Below, piece by piece: positions 1-12,715 of a stretch of DNA of 64,000 bases. The stretch is from assembly GCA_026413225.1 (NCBI GenBank), contig CM048553.1:133702190-133766189 (forward strand). The letters are read 5' to 3'. The stretch is from Otis tarda. Lineage: Eukaryota > Chordata > Aves > Otidiformes > Otididae. Each line of letters begins with the position of its first letter. Within the stretch, counting starts at the first letter, position 1. The position numbers were made by a program, and so were the translations under genes. Under the pieces are notes generated by a model that made no database searches, was not told where the DNA came from, and saw only the letters and a program-made list of their open reading frames with translations.

Positions 1-3000
1 AAAACTGAGCATGAAATGCCCCGAGTTCAGAGACGGAGCCTTACCAAACACAGCCCTCTCCCTCTGTGTGTGATCGAGTAGCGGGTGGCTGTGCGAGCTG
101 GCATCTCTCCCGGCTCTCTCCAGTGCTCTGCAGCTGCCTGCTGCCCCCGGGCGCTGGGAGCCGGAGGGAAGGAGAAGGAGCCGGTTTGCAGAGGCCACCA
201 GCTGCTGCCCAGCCACACACCTCACCTGGTCCAGTGGCCTCTCACAGCTGCCTCTTCTGCAGCATCGCCGCTGAATTTCACTGTCACAGCCATCTCATTT
301 CATCTCATCTCATTTCATCTTGTACTGGGTAAAGTAGGTTAGGAATCCAAAGGATCTCTGAGGAAAGAAATGCAAAGGGTTTTCTAAAGCAATCTATTAC
401 TCCTGCATTTCCTGCTCTGGAGAGCTGTCTTGCCAGAAACAAATCAATGTTGCTCACGTTTGGCATGTAAAAACTCACAGCTCCAATCAGGGAGTACTTA
501 AAAAATGCATTGCTTAATGTCAGGTAGTAAACCAGCTCCTTGCTCAGGATGCTGCAGGGGGCTGGAGGTGCAGGGCAGCTTGCACAGGGAGGACAGAGTT
601 TGCCATCCTGTGCTGCACCCCTCCCAGCAGGCATCTTCAGCAGATGTGGGCAAGGTATGTCCCTATGTCTTTCAGTACCCAAATCTCTAGTTGCAGCCAA
701 GGCTTAGTTTTGACATACACAGAGTCTCTAAAGCTGCTAGTGAAAATAATGACACCTAGTTGAAGCCTAAACTGGACCCTGCAGCCTAAAAATTACTTTA
801 AAATCCTCTTCTGCCTACTTTTTCCCCTCTGGAGGATCTCATCACAGCTGGCAGGCATGGGAAGTTGTGTGTCTCCAGTCGAGACAACATGGTCTTCCAG
901 GAAAAATGAACATCTCCAGTTGTCCTTCTCAGTGCTGGTAGCTGTTTCATTGATTTACCTTCCTTGCGCTTTAAAGAGAGTTTCTACCTATCTCAACATC
1001 TTCCCAAACTCCTCAAACTATTAAAGACCAAAATGCTGCTTTGGCTTGTAACTGCTCAGATTGCTTCTTTTTAACTATTAGAACATTGTGAAGAAATAAA
1101 CAGACCTGGAAGCCTTGTCCTGACACTAACATCAGCTATTTGTATTGACATGCTGGCTGTTGTAATGCTGGTGTGACATTGATTCGTGGAAGCACCATGC
1201 AGGAGTTAGAGCCACAGCATCCCTCTGAGCTGACTGGAAGTCTGAGGAACACGAGGCTGTTTGCAGAAGAATTGCTGCTTTCTTTTCCCTACAGCAAGGG
1301 CCTGCTATCTTGGCTGCCTTTATTTCAGAACTTCTGATGTTTTTTTTTTTAAAACTACTCTGAGCTCTGCTGTTCTTCTTCAAGAGGGTTGTTGCAAACA
1401 CTTGGTGGGATGTTTGCTCCATGAGGATGGTACAGCAGTTTATGCTGCCTTAACAGGGGCTCTTCATACATAGTTTTGGGGTCATGAGGTGCCTGGTGGA
1501 GCCACTGCCAATGCAGTGTACGCAAGAGGACCTCAGCACATCTTCCTATGCAAGAACTGAAGGAACTAGGCAGCAAGCATAGCATGAGGGTAGACACATG
1601 CTTTTTTTGACAGATGTTATTTCTTCCTCAGCCCCTGCAAGTGTGGCTTCCTCATTCTCTCATATCATTTTAGTCTTGCTGCCAAATTATTTACGCTGAA
1701 CATAACTTAATTGCTTTTATGATCTGATATGGCTTTAGATTGTACACATCCCTGTTCTAACAGTACCTTCTGCATTAGTTTTATTAACATGAACTTTTGG
1801 CAAGCCAATACTAACTTGCTGGAATTACATTGAAGTATTTGGAAATCGCTTCTGTAATTTATAACTTACTGCCTGGCTTATTGCTCCTTCAAACTGCTCA
1901 AAGCAACTAAGGTATGACTGTCCCCTCCTTGGTGTCTATAAAGCTTCTGTGAAAAAGCCCCCTGCAGTTGCAGCACCTCAGGTTCTTCCCCTGCCTATAA
2001 AAGCGGCATGAATACAGTCATCAGCATCAAGAGCAGAAGAAGTGAACGGCAGTAATGCTCCTTTCAGCTGTTGAGAATGACTCCCTGTGTGGCAAATCCT
2101 AAGCCAGGGATATCAGTTGTTTCATGATATAGAAATGGGCTTGGAAGAAGAAAATAGTTTCCTGTTTGTGTTGCACTGTTGTTCATCCAGTTTCCAGTTA
2201 TTGACTATGACTTGTCTAGTCTATAAATATTTACTTGTAACTAAATATATGACAAGGTGCTGTCGCGATCTCTTAGGTGACTGAACTGTGGTGTACACCT
2301 AGAAAAAGCTACGTTTCCTTCCAGCCCTCTTCGGTTCCCTATTTTTAAGGACATAAACCTGAAGCCTGATGTCTCCTTGCCTTGGCCTCCTGCAAAGCCT
2401 GTTACAGAAGTGTTGTGTTTATCTGATTTTTCAGTTTTCTGAATATATTCTATAAAATGCTTTGAACTGTTAATACCAAGGGTAGAGGTTCTCAGAAAAT
2501 ATGATCTCACAGTAATTGTAAATAACTTTCAGGCCTATGTGTAAAAACTTTTTGACTTTTCCTACCTCATCCCCAAGAGAATTAGACATTTTCTGAAGTA
2601 AAAACTACCTTAGATCCTTCCTGTCTTGCTTAGAAGCTAACTTCTCAGATGCAACACAGTGTTAAGCATTTGTTCCCATTAGCAACAAAAGAACTTCGCT
2701 GCAACAATAGTCTTGGCGAATCAAGCTTTCTTTTGGGCACAGAGGCTTATTTGCCAGTTCCTGCAAGAAACTCCAGTAAGATAATGATCACACTACCTGC
2801 TGCTAGACAGAAAGTGTGCAATCTAGGACAGTACTGAAGCTATGGGATCTCCCAGAGCATGTTGACATGACTAACAAAACTCCTATAATCTCTCTGACCC
2901 CGTAGGGTGAGTGGTGAGACACATCTGGCAAGTTCTTAGAAGTGCTTAGCTAAAACTAAACCTAGACTAGCCCAAGAGAACATATTGGCTCATTCTTGGG

Positions 3001-3195
3001 TAAGCATATCTCTCTATAACCAAACAACACCTGGAGTTTGTTGGCACCACAAAACACTATGTGCCTAGCATGATTTGATCTAGCTGCATGGCATCTTCAG
3101 CTGTGTGAAGTAGAAAATATTAGAGACTGCTTTCTCAAAGGGTAATGCAAATTACTCATGTGTTTCCCGAACATTTGCTGGTACAGAGCCTGAAT
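1..3195. other. Intergenic, no gene recognised
   Basis: I see no exon chain, repeat family or RNA gene here. Bases 100-220 are moderately GC-rich but have no supported reading frame. The open frames present are short and resemble no family I know. A TATA-like pair near 1937-2003 is listed separately. Confidence 0.5.
1937..2003 (+). promoter_or_regulatory. TATA-like boxes, possible promoter
   Basis: Two TATA-type motifs, TCTATAAAG (1937-1945) and CTATAAAAG (1995-2003), lie 58 bases apart. The second is followed about 30 bases on by a purine-rich leader-like stretch and an ATG near 2054. That ATG opens only about 15 codons before a stop, and no splice donor or FABP-like exon follows. FABP genes neighbour IMPA1 in vertebrates, so I looked for one and did not find it. 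This may be chance in AT-rich DNA. Confidence 0.15.
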
Positions 3196-3270
3196 ACAGG
3201 GGGTTGGACTAGATGACCTTTGAAGGTCCCTTCCAAACCTAACCATTCTATGATTCTATGATTCTATGAT
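3196..3270 (+). mobile_element. CR1 LINE 3' end fragment
   Basis: About 75 bases match the characteristic CR1 terminus: a GGTTGGACTAGATGACC block, the motif around GAAGGTCCCTTCCAA, then three ATTCTATG-type tail units. It is a severely 5'-truncated copy, as is usual for CR1. Its tail faces the tail of the minus-strand CR1 at 3417. Confidence 0.9.
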
Positions 3271-3416
3271 ACAATAGCTTTGGGCAGAGAGGCTGTTAAA
3301 AAAAAAAAAATCTTTCTGTCTGATAGCCAGTAATGTAGCACGTTCTAGGATCAAAGTGGAAAAGACTTAACCCAGTGTCCTCAAGTGGCACTTGATGAGA
3401 CTACTGTTGAGTGTTA

Positions 3417-3840
3417 GAATCATAGAATGGTTAGGGTTAGAAGGGACCTTCAAAGGTCATCTAGTCCAACCCCCCTGCAAGCAGCAGGGACACCTGCAAC
3501 AAGATCAGGTTGCTCAGAGCCTCATCCAACCTGGCCTTGAATGTTTCCAGGGCTGCGGCACCCACCACCTCTCTGGGCAACCTATTCCAGTGTTCTACCA
3601 CCCATTATAAAATTATAAATTTCTTTTTTCCTAATATCTAATCTGAATCTACCTCCCTCTCTTCTAAAAATATTACCCCTCATTTTATTACAACAGACAC
3701 TGCTGAAGAGTTTCTCCCCTTCTTTCCTGTAGGTCCCCTTTAGGTACTGGAAGGCCGTTATAAGGTCTCCCCAGAGCCTGCTTTTCTCCAGGCTGAACAG
3801 ACCCAACTCTCTCAACCTGTCCTCATAGGAGAGGTGCTCA
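3417..3840 (-). mobile_element. CR1 LINE 3' fragment
   Basis: The plus strand begins with the reverse complement of the CR1 tail (ATCATAGAATGG) and the block GGGACCTTCAAAGGTCATC. It runs into the region encoding the C-terminal end of the CR1 reverse-transcriptase ORF; reading minus gives [18 protein letters not shown]. Stops interrupt the frame, so this is a dead 5'-truncated copy. Confidence 0.9.
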
Positions 3841-6800
3841 TCGTCTTTGTTCTTTGTGTTCTTTGTTCATCGTCCGTGTTCTTTGGAAATTGTGTCTATC
3901 ATGTCTCAGAGTTATTGGGATAAGTATAAAGGCTGCAAGATAATCCAGAGGGGACTTGTGTCTTTCACAAGCACTTGGGCTAATGTGGAATCTAGATTAA
4001 AATGTCTACATTTATCATCAATGTGAAGCAGTGGCCTTTGGATTCACATCTACTTACACAGAATTTTGGAAGGTCCCTCACCTTCTAGTGTACATGACAA
4101 AAATCAGTGTGCTAAATATATCAATACTTTAGGTTAGTAGAGCATTATTTTAAAATTTGATAATCAACACCATCCTGATTAGTTTATATTTGTACTCATA
4201 TTTTTATTATGAAGATAAATGAAAGATTATTAACATTGCATATTAAAAGAACAATTAAAAGAACAATTAAATTCTGAAAAGATAATTTAACTTCATATCT
4301 TGGAGATAAATGAAGTTCAGGTCTGCAAGCACACACACCAGGATAATTCCAGCATCTGAAGTTAAAGGTCTTCTTTATGTATAAGGAGAGATAAGGACTT
4401 CTAGTTGCTTGAAGCTGCAGTGATATCAGCCAACTGAAGTCTGAAAATTAAATATTGCTTGAATGACCCAAATAATCTGTGGAAAGACCTTACTGAGTGC
4501 TCTGGTGTAAAAACAACCAAAAGCTGATACCAACTACATAATTTAGTGTTCATACTGAAATGGCAACTTTCCTATTAATTCTGGGAGAGTGTCAAGTGCA
4601 GCGAGAATACTTAAATCTCAGACTTCTGTCCTGTGAATTTCAGAGGCAAGCTGACCTGTCTCCTGCCTCATCTTTTGCTTTTATCTTCAAATTTTATTGT
4701 TTTGTTAGTAGTAACAGCTCTGAAAAGGAAGAGCTGTGTTGCACATTGAGAGACATCATTAATTCTGATAGTTGAACTAAACCTGTTTGTTAGTTGTATT
4801 ATTTGGATTACTACTATCCAAAGTCATAACAACATAAATCTCTGTGATTTTAGGCTATTGGCTGGATGACCAAACTCTCAACCTGCTTTTATGCAAGAGG
4901 GTGGTCTGTGCTAGGCAACCTGGGCTAAATGAATAGCTAACACACCTTCTGCAGAAGGTATGTCACTCACACTTCGAAACTTGCTTAGTTTCTGCTGCCT
5001 GTCAAGCTACACTAGTAATGAGCCTCTTTGGAGAGAAGAAAATACACAAGATGCTCTCTCTTCTCCTTTTCTTTCCCCTTCCTCACCAAGCAGACAGACA
5101 AAACCTTTCTCTTTTGAAAAAAAGAGCAGTTGGTGAGCTTCAGATGTGTCTATCTGAGACCTTCTCTGACCTGCTTTAAGGTGTGAATAAGAGGGCCAGC
5201 ACTGCCAAGAGCCAGAGCGTTGTTGCTCGGAAAGTTGCTTCTCTTGCTCTTAAATTAGTGCTTGTTAATGCCATCAAGATGAATGGAAAGGCAGGCACTG
5301 ACTCCAAAGAGCCACTTCAGTGAGACTGCTGAAAACGGAGCTAAATCCTCTGTCATTCAGGTTTGTGAAAAGGCAAAACAGAAGAGGGTCGTTGCTCTAT
5401 TTATTCTCCTCTGTGTATATTAGTAACTGTTCATGCTATAAAGTGGCTTATGCTCACTTCAGGAAGATCTGTGCCCTTGCACTGTGGGAGCCTTTGTCTT
5501 TGCTGTCTCTCCTGAGGCCCAGCTGTTGAAATCTTCTCAAGTACTGTGTCATTTTTTCTCTCTCTACATGCCTACCAGGGGAACTTACTTCAGTGAAAAT
5601 GCAAAGGTGGAAAAAGGCAAGAAAAACCACATGAACATTCTTTATTTTCCTTACCGGGATAGTAAAGTTAAGCCTTTTACTAATTTGGTATAAAATTTCC
5701 TTTAAAATCCAAGTCTTTGTTCCTTTTCCTGACTCATATAGCATTCTTTTAGTATAAGTGAGGAAGAAACAACTTCCCTTCTCACGAAAGCCTGAAAATC
5801 AGGTTAGCTTTCTGGAGCCATGGGAGTAAAAGGAAGGTCCCAGACTTGTCCAGATCAGTAAGGAGTGAAGCAGGTATGTGGTGGAAGGTGTTTACAGCTA
5901 CAGGAACAAAGCAAACTGCCCATCCCTTTTCCGTTCCCTGAAAGAGCTGTTCCTAAAGCACAAGGAAGATATCCCTTACTTCTTACATTTTATAGTGCAA
6001 CAATTTTCTGGGATTATCTAGGGATTTACTTCAAAGCAATGTTTAGTTTCTGGCATCTGGAAGAGGTGAGCTATTTGCACGTGTTTAACTTTCTTACTGG
6101 AAACTCTGTGTTGTGATACTGCTGCAATAAACCAGCATATATAAAAGATCACCTTTATCACAAATTAAACTCCAAACTCAATCCCTATGAGCATCTAGAC
6201 TTTTAAAGTAATTCATTTTTCAAAACACTGAAATAAATGTCACTGTAAGCCCTCTATTTCTGCACGTCCCAGTCTCAGAGTAGCAGCGTGTACCTGTAAA
6301 CCAGAAGGCGTTGTTGGCTTGGATCTTCAACTTCATTTGTGATAACTGAAGGCAGATAACGTTAATTCAGTCATAAGATTGTAATTTGCTGAGCTGCAGT
6401 AAGGGTAATTCACCAGCTGCTCTGTGGTCACCAAGAGAGCAACCTACACTTGGACTATGTCCTTGTGGCTGCAGCCAATGTCAATACAGGGTTTAACTCG
6501 CTAGCTTGGTTATGGTAAGATGAATCATTTAATATTTGCGAGCTGCTGTGGTTTGGCTGATACCCTGGATGGGACTGTCCTGAGTAAATTTGAATGTCTA
6601 GAAAATTAGTATCTATGTCAAAGCAGGTCACCTTGGATTCCCCTTTATCATCAACAGAGGTCCAATGGTGGATTACAGAGTAAAAATTGTTTTATTTTAA
6701 GGTCATTGCCTATGCCTGGAGTATAATTTTGTAAATTGTATTAATATCTTGAAAAAATGAGCAAGATCTGTATCTTTATGTCAAAACTTAGATGAGATAC

Positions 6801-7526
6801 TTTTTACATTATGACAACAATGATGAGAGTATGATGCACTCAAGGCTTCTATCAGTTTGCACTAGCTGAACTTGAGCAGTTGAGGGTTTATAAAATTATA
6901 GTGGTCTCTGTCTCTAGTAATTAGTGTTTTTCTCTTGCATTAGAATCTAGATAATTTGTAGACTATCAGGTGTAATTTTCCAACCATACCTTGAAACACT
7001 GGTCAGCATTCAATCTTCCCTGTCTAAGACACAAAGCCATGCATCATTTCCTTCATCATCGAAGTCATCTTCCTCTTTGTACTTCTAATATCCAGATGAC
7101 ATCTTGGCCCTAAGTAATTGCTACTTTGTATCCCTGTAATCATTGGGGAGGTGATAAAGCACGGTAGATTAAGTAATCTCAGCAATGTAATCTTTAAATT
7201 AACAATTTGACTTTCTCTCTTCCTTTTTTTTTTTTTTTAAAAAAACGTATATTGCAAAGATAATTTTATATAATTTTGGGAAAGAAGAAATAGTCCTAGA
7301 TAGAAGAATGTTGTTTTAAAAATTATCTTGCCTTTATTTTATTTCTTAACAAAAACTGACACTGTTTTTCTGCTGAGTTAATAGCCTTCAAATTGGCAGA
7401 AAATATGCTGCCACTTCCTTGGTGAAAGTAATAGGTTTGTATTGTAGTACAGTATTTGGGATTTTTTTTCTCAGGTATCTAACTCTTTCCATGAAATCTA
7501 TAGAGTTCTTATATGACCTGTAGACG
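3841..7526. other. Intergenic, AT-rich, no gene recognised
   Basis: No gene or repeat family is recognised. Short low-complexity items are present: a CTTTGTTCTTTG-type cluster at 3840-3890, a tandem ATTAAAAGAACA at about 4243-4268, and homopolymer A/T runs near 7226-7245. The short open frames lack any family signature. Confidence 0.45.
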
Positions 7527-7610
7527 TTGTACTGGGTCTGACTGGAATGGACTTAATTTTTGTAGCAGCCTCTATGGTGCTTCATTGCTGGCTGGTGTCA
7601 ACCCACCACA
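7527..7610 (-). mobile_element. LTR fragment, avian ERV family
   Basis: The left part (TACTGGGTCTGACTGGAATGG, then a TTAATTTTTG block and TATGGTGCT) resembles one end of the common avian LTR seen also at 52525-52625 on the other reading. The right part, ending TCAACCCACCACA, is the reverse complement of the end seen at 51775. The middle appears deleted. Orientation is inferred. The family is recalled from avian genomes rather than searched. Confidence 0.4.
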
Positions 7611-9015
7611 GACCAACACATGTAAATTTGACTGGATGACTGCATACATAATAATGCAAAGGTTGGCATTGCAGTGCATGAATCTTTGGCGGAGTTTTAC
7701 AGACAGCAAACAATAAAGTGCTTTAAAAAATGTGAACTTGCTTGATAGCTTATTTTCCCTGCCTTACAGGCAGATCTGTGCAAAATGAATTTCAGTCTCT
7801 CTGCTAATTGGTTTTATCTACCAAGCTCAACTGATTTCATGAGATATCTGTTAAATTATGTTAACAAACTAAAAAGAGTAGAGTAAATGTTTCATCCAGC
7901 TGAAAGACTTGAAAGACTTGTCAGATTTTCTTTCTTCAAATAGCTAGCTGTGAATTTGTGTTCTGCTCCTCGTCCCTCTGCAGCAAGTGTTAATATGGTG
8001 CTTGTCTGGGATGATAAGAAAGCTTCTGTCCTACCATCAGGCCTTCTTCAAACAGGAACTAACTTCAAGGTGACAGAATCATTTTTTCTCTCCTGTCCTA
8101 AATTATTTCTGTACATGTAATCCTAATCTTTAGTTATCTGCTTTCACACGCTGGAATCAGAAAAGATGTTAAGGGTTTACTTACATTAATTTCCTGTGAA
8201 ATGTGTTTTAAGTGCCTTTCAGCCTTTTTTATCCTAAGGTTGACATTTGGGGCTTTTTTTTTCATTTTTTCAAAAGTCCTTTCTCCTTACCCTCCTTCCA
8301 TTAATGTTAGTGAAGAAAAAATAAAACAAGACACAGAAGTTTTGTCAGCAATCTGAGGCGCCTCCTTATATTCAGTTGCGCTTCCAGATGTAAGGGGATC
8401 ATGGTGTGAAGCAGAAAAAAGAAGGAGACAGGAACAAAGCATCACTTACTTCACAGGGTGTTGCCATCAGCTTTCATTCTGAAAATTTGTCATTTATTAC
8501 ATATACTTGACTCACCTTTCCCTTTCTGATCTTCCAATTAAAACCATGGTTTTTTACACAGCTGTTTCAACCTTGGAGTCCATTAGCTCATCCAGATTAA
8601 CTGAATTCAGAACATTTCTTTAGTTATCGGTAACATGCTGAGAAGAAATGGTAAGTTCAGCCAGCAGTTCTCCATAGACCTTTGAGAAAGATGGGAAGTC
8701 TTAGCCACCCAAAGAGGATATGCTACAAAGGTGTCCAGCTTCAAGAGAGTGATGAGTAGTTCATGCTACCTACAGTCCAGTGCCATTGGATCCTAGTTCT
8801 CCATACAGTCTAAAAGCACAGCACAGGTATCATGACATCTACGCTGTGTACTTCTACTAGCATTTTAAATATGGCACTTCATATCCACAGTTTTGGGAAG
8901 GTTCTGCAGTACTTGAGAAACCTGATGCCTCATGGCTGGCCACTCAGTCTGCTGTACAGGCAGTTGAAAAGGGTACAAGCAGTCGCATCAAACCTCTAAT
9001 TTTTCTAGATTTCCA

Positions 9016-9072
9016 GGCAGTGTCCGCTCCAAGTAACTCAAGTAAGGCAGTGTCCTCTCCAAGTAACTCATG
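9016..9072. repeat. 30-bp tandem duplication
   Basis: The unit GGCAGTGTCCGCTCCAAGTA plus about ten more bases occurs at 9016 and again at 9046 with one internal difference (CGCTCC versus CTCTCC). It is a two-copy direct repeat of period 30 in noncoding sequence. Confidence 0.85.
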
Positions 9073-12000
9073 TACTGCCCTACTACTGCAGAACTTGTTG
9101 TGACTGATACTCTGCCTGTGGCTCCCTTTGAATTTTGTTTCACCCAAGAGGAAAGGATATGCAATAGATCCAGTAAAGACTATTTCAGTTCTTCTAGTCT
9201 TGGCTATACATCAGAAGCTATTGTTCATAACGTACATGTAGTCCTCCTGGAGTCTGTCACGTTAATTTACCTCAAACTCGCCCTTTAGTGGACCACGTTC
9301 CTGATGTGTGACCTGACTATGCAGAGAAGATGGAACAAGCCAAGACAGATGCTGAGCCACTGTCTCACTGGACTGGATATAGTACAGGATCAAGAGAAGA
9401 TTCCTTGAAGAGGTGCACAAATTTTCTGAGGGATGAAAAAACATCTCTCAGTGAGGGGTGTACGTAGCTTGAGTTGTGTACAGAAACAAAGACTGAGAAG
9501 GAAGCTGAACACAGTATAATCATCTCACCTTCACTGCAGATACACAGCAAAAAGATACTGTTATTTTTGATACAGATCCTTATTCTAAAGCATAACAACA
9601 GCCTGTGTCTGAAAGCTGAAACTGGACAAATTAAAAATAGAACTGACTGAGTGAGCGAGTATTCCGTGAGTGAGTGAGATTAATAAAGTTGGACATAAAT
9701 TCTCTGTATCTTGTTTCCAAGTCAATACCAGTTATTTTTCATCACCATTGCATCTCTAGAAGTTGGTTTTTTTAGTAAATTTCAAATTATCTTTTCCACT
9801 TGCAAGCACTACTGAGTGAATTTGAATGATTCTGGAAATACAGAAGTCTGGCCAGATTAATATCTTATTTTCTATGCATGTAATGCAGAAAACAACCCTC
9901 ATGGTTTTCTTAAAATCCCTGGTCCTGTCTGTTCCTGGGTATTATCTATTTCAATTTCATTATTTTTCCCAAAAGCAGTTTGGTTTCACAAATATTCTTG
10001 CTGATAATTTGCATGTCTTTTCTCGTTCTTCCAGAAATATGGACAATCTAAAGGAAATCTTTCATTCTTACCTCAGTTTTACAGTCATGTGGTGTGATTT
10101 CATTAAACTCCTTTCCCAGTGTGAGGGAGATTGTGATGCTTTAAAGGCACTTTTTGTTTCAATGGTGATCACATGCCTTTCAGGACTGATTCCTATGCTG
10201 GGTTTGGCTAGTCTGCCCAGTTTCCTTGAGGATAAAACCACTCAAAAAAGAAAATAAAAAGAAAGGGAAAAAAAAATTTAAATTGTGTAGTCTCTGCCAG
10301 AAACTTGAGTAAACTCTTGGGGAGTTGAATGTGTTGTAAAGAGAAAAGTGGCACTGATGGGAAATGCAAACATTTCATAGCATGTGGTCTTGAAGAGCTC
10401 TTAGCATCTGCAGTATTTAATTTCTTACTGAGGATAGAATGTGATGTATCATCTTCTAAAGTCAGTGGATCTTATTTGGTAAGTAGGAAAGGCATTTTCC
10501 ATTGTTGTCGGGTCACTGCAGTCTACTACTATCTTTTAAAACTGCCTTAGAAATGCTTTGCATTATATTCTGTAGACATGTTGAATTATCACACTGACCC
10601 TGCACTGGCGAACAAAATGCACTTCGTGAGGTGAGGGTAAAGGCATCTATTAAACCATCTTCATCATACGAATTATTGCAAAGGGCAATAGTGCATTCCC
10701 CTTTTCAGCTTTCCTGGTTGGATAAAACATTACTAGTAACTGAGCACTGAGGGGGAAACTGAACATAAATAAGGCTACATGCTTTCGGCACAGGTACTGT
10801 CTCTGTGAAGAAAACCAGGCGCATAACAACACTTAGAGCTGTAGGATTTCTGCCCACCAGCTCCGTTTACTGCCACAGCTGCTCATGACCAGACAAGCTG
10901 AAATACAAGATTCAAACATCCCACCAGCATGAGGCCTGAAAACACACCAAGGAGAGAGGCAGATTGATTCAGTCCTGTAGCAGTACTCTTCCACAGTCTG
11001 GAGACACTTCGTGCTGTTCTTTAAACCAATAACTGAAGAAAGACAATCATGTAACACCCCAGCTGGTCAAATGTTATTATCCTCCTCTGAAATGCTGCTT
11101 ACGAGAGAAGGTGAATCTGCAGAACCTATTGCTGATTTACAGTATTCCTCTTACAACCAACCCATTCCACTTCATAACGAAATGAGAAAGGTCATAGAAG
11201 TTTAGCATAATAGTCAATCTTGTGTCAGAGAAGCCAGTTTCACATGGATTTGGTGCTCAGAAAAAAAAAAATATAGTAGCTGTAAAAGCCAAAAGCACTG
11301 AGCAACAGTAAAATATAGTGTCCTGCTAATTCCTGGGGTGATACCGAGTTGGTAGTAGACTGCGCAAGCTAAAACAAGTCCATCTGATCAATCTCTTGAA
11401 AAATATTTGCCATGTTCCTTGCTCTATGCCTTCTGTGGAAAGCTGTTAGGAACCTACTCCAAAGACTGGGCTGCCACAGCTGCTTTTTAATTCTTTCCAG
11501 TATTGACTTTTCAAAAATGGGAAATGGGCAAAAATACAATATAGAAGGTGTAATTCCTACTATGGCAAGTGCCACTATGTTTGTTGTTTGATGACGTCTT
11601 TTTCTAAGCGTTGCTAGCGTGTTCTGAACTCTATCTGGCTGGCTTGCTCAGTGCTGGATGTCTTACAGAGAACAGTTTTGCAAGTATTTTTAATGCGAAC
11701 ATCAATTATTTTTACAGTTCATAAAAAATGAGACAAAATGATCTCTTCAGACTTTGTGCCTTACAAAGACAAGTCTGAAGGAAGGACCATCACAAGCAAA
11801 TCCTAGTAGAAGTCCCCTAGGGAGGTTCTGTTACACCTCTAGGAAAGCAAAGTTTTTCAAGAATGAAAGTGGTTGTGCGCTTAAGATGGGGCAGCTCAGT
11901 GTTCAGGGAACCAGAACCATGTGGATTCAGGAAATTATTATTGCACAGGCATATCTCAGGGTAGAAAAGGCTGTATATGTCTTCATATTAGATTGCAGGA

Positions 12001-12636
12001 GTATTACAAAAGAGACAAAACCCAACAACAGCCCCCCCAGAGCAATTTATTTATTTCTAGCAACTGAAGAACAAGCGTCTCTGCTCTTATTTTGTATGTC
12101 TTCTTCCAAATGTTGGCTCTTTTGAAAGTGTTCTTGGGATTTCAATGGATTTTCATTAAAACATTGTTTCTTTGCTTTCTAGATGCAGAATATCATCCTT
12201 TTGATTAGGCTCTTGAGATCATTTTTCTCATGGGAAACAAAAATGATCATTAAGATAAAACCTAGCTCGTGTTTTAACACTCTGTCTGTGATAAAGATAC
12301 CATCTTTGGCAGAACTGCTTGAGTTAGAAGACTGACAGATGGATTATTAGTAAGTGGATGTAATAGCAGAGACTTGACACTTTTTTCCAAGTGAAGCAAA
12401 TTACACAGGCAGTTTCCTCATGAAATAGGTTACTCCCTGCAGTTTCATTTCCAGCATTTGCCCAGTCTATTATTCCTTCTTTCTCTTCAGGATATTCTAT
12501 GTCTTCATAGTTATTGCCTTCTTATTCTCACAAATAAGACAGTAAATTATTTCATCCCTTCTCTCCTATCCCTGTTTCTCTTATTTCTATTTTCAAATGT
12601 TGTTGATAGGAGAATTTTAAAAGATAATATCATATA

Positions 12637-12715
12637 TATACACTCACATATATTACCTATATACTATACATATATATGCACATATGTGTGTGTGTGTGTG
12701 CATATAAAAATATAC
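12637..12715. repeat. TA/TG microsatellite
   Basis: Imperfect TATA/CACA tracts lead into an uninterrupted TG run at about 12684-12700 and then a further TA-rich stretch. This is a simple-sequence repeat in intergenic DNA and is likely polymorphic. Confidence 0.85.

Noticed and set aside
66-342. Overlapping ORFs at the left edge, one starting MCDR like some FABP proteins
   Set aside because: It starts at a GTG and the residues after the first three do not resemble a FABP. There is no splice donor at the family's usual place.
9826-10257. 143-codon plus-strand ORF
   Set aside because: It has no domain, signal or splice context, and the composition is that of AT-rich intergenic DNA. I regard it as chance.
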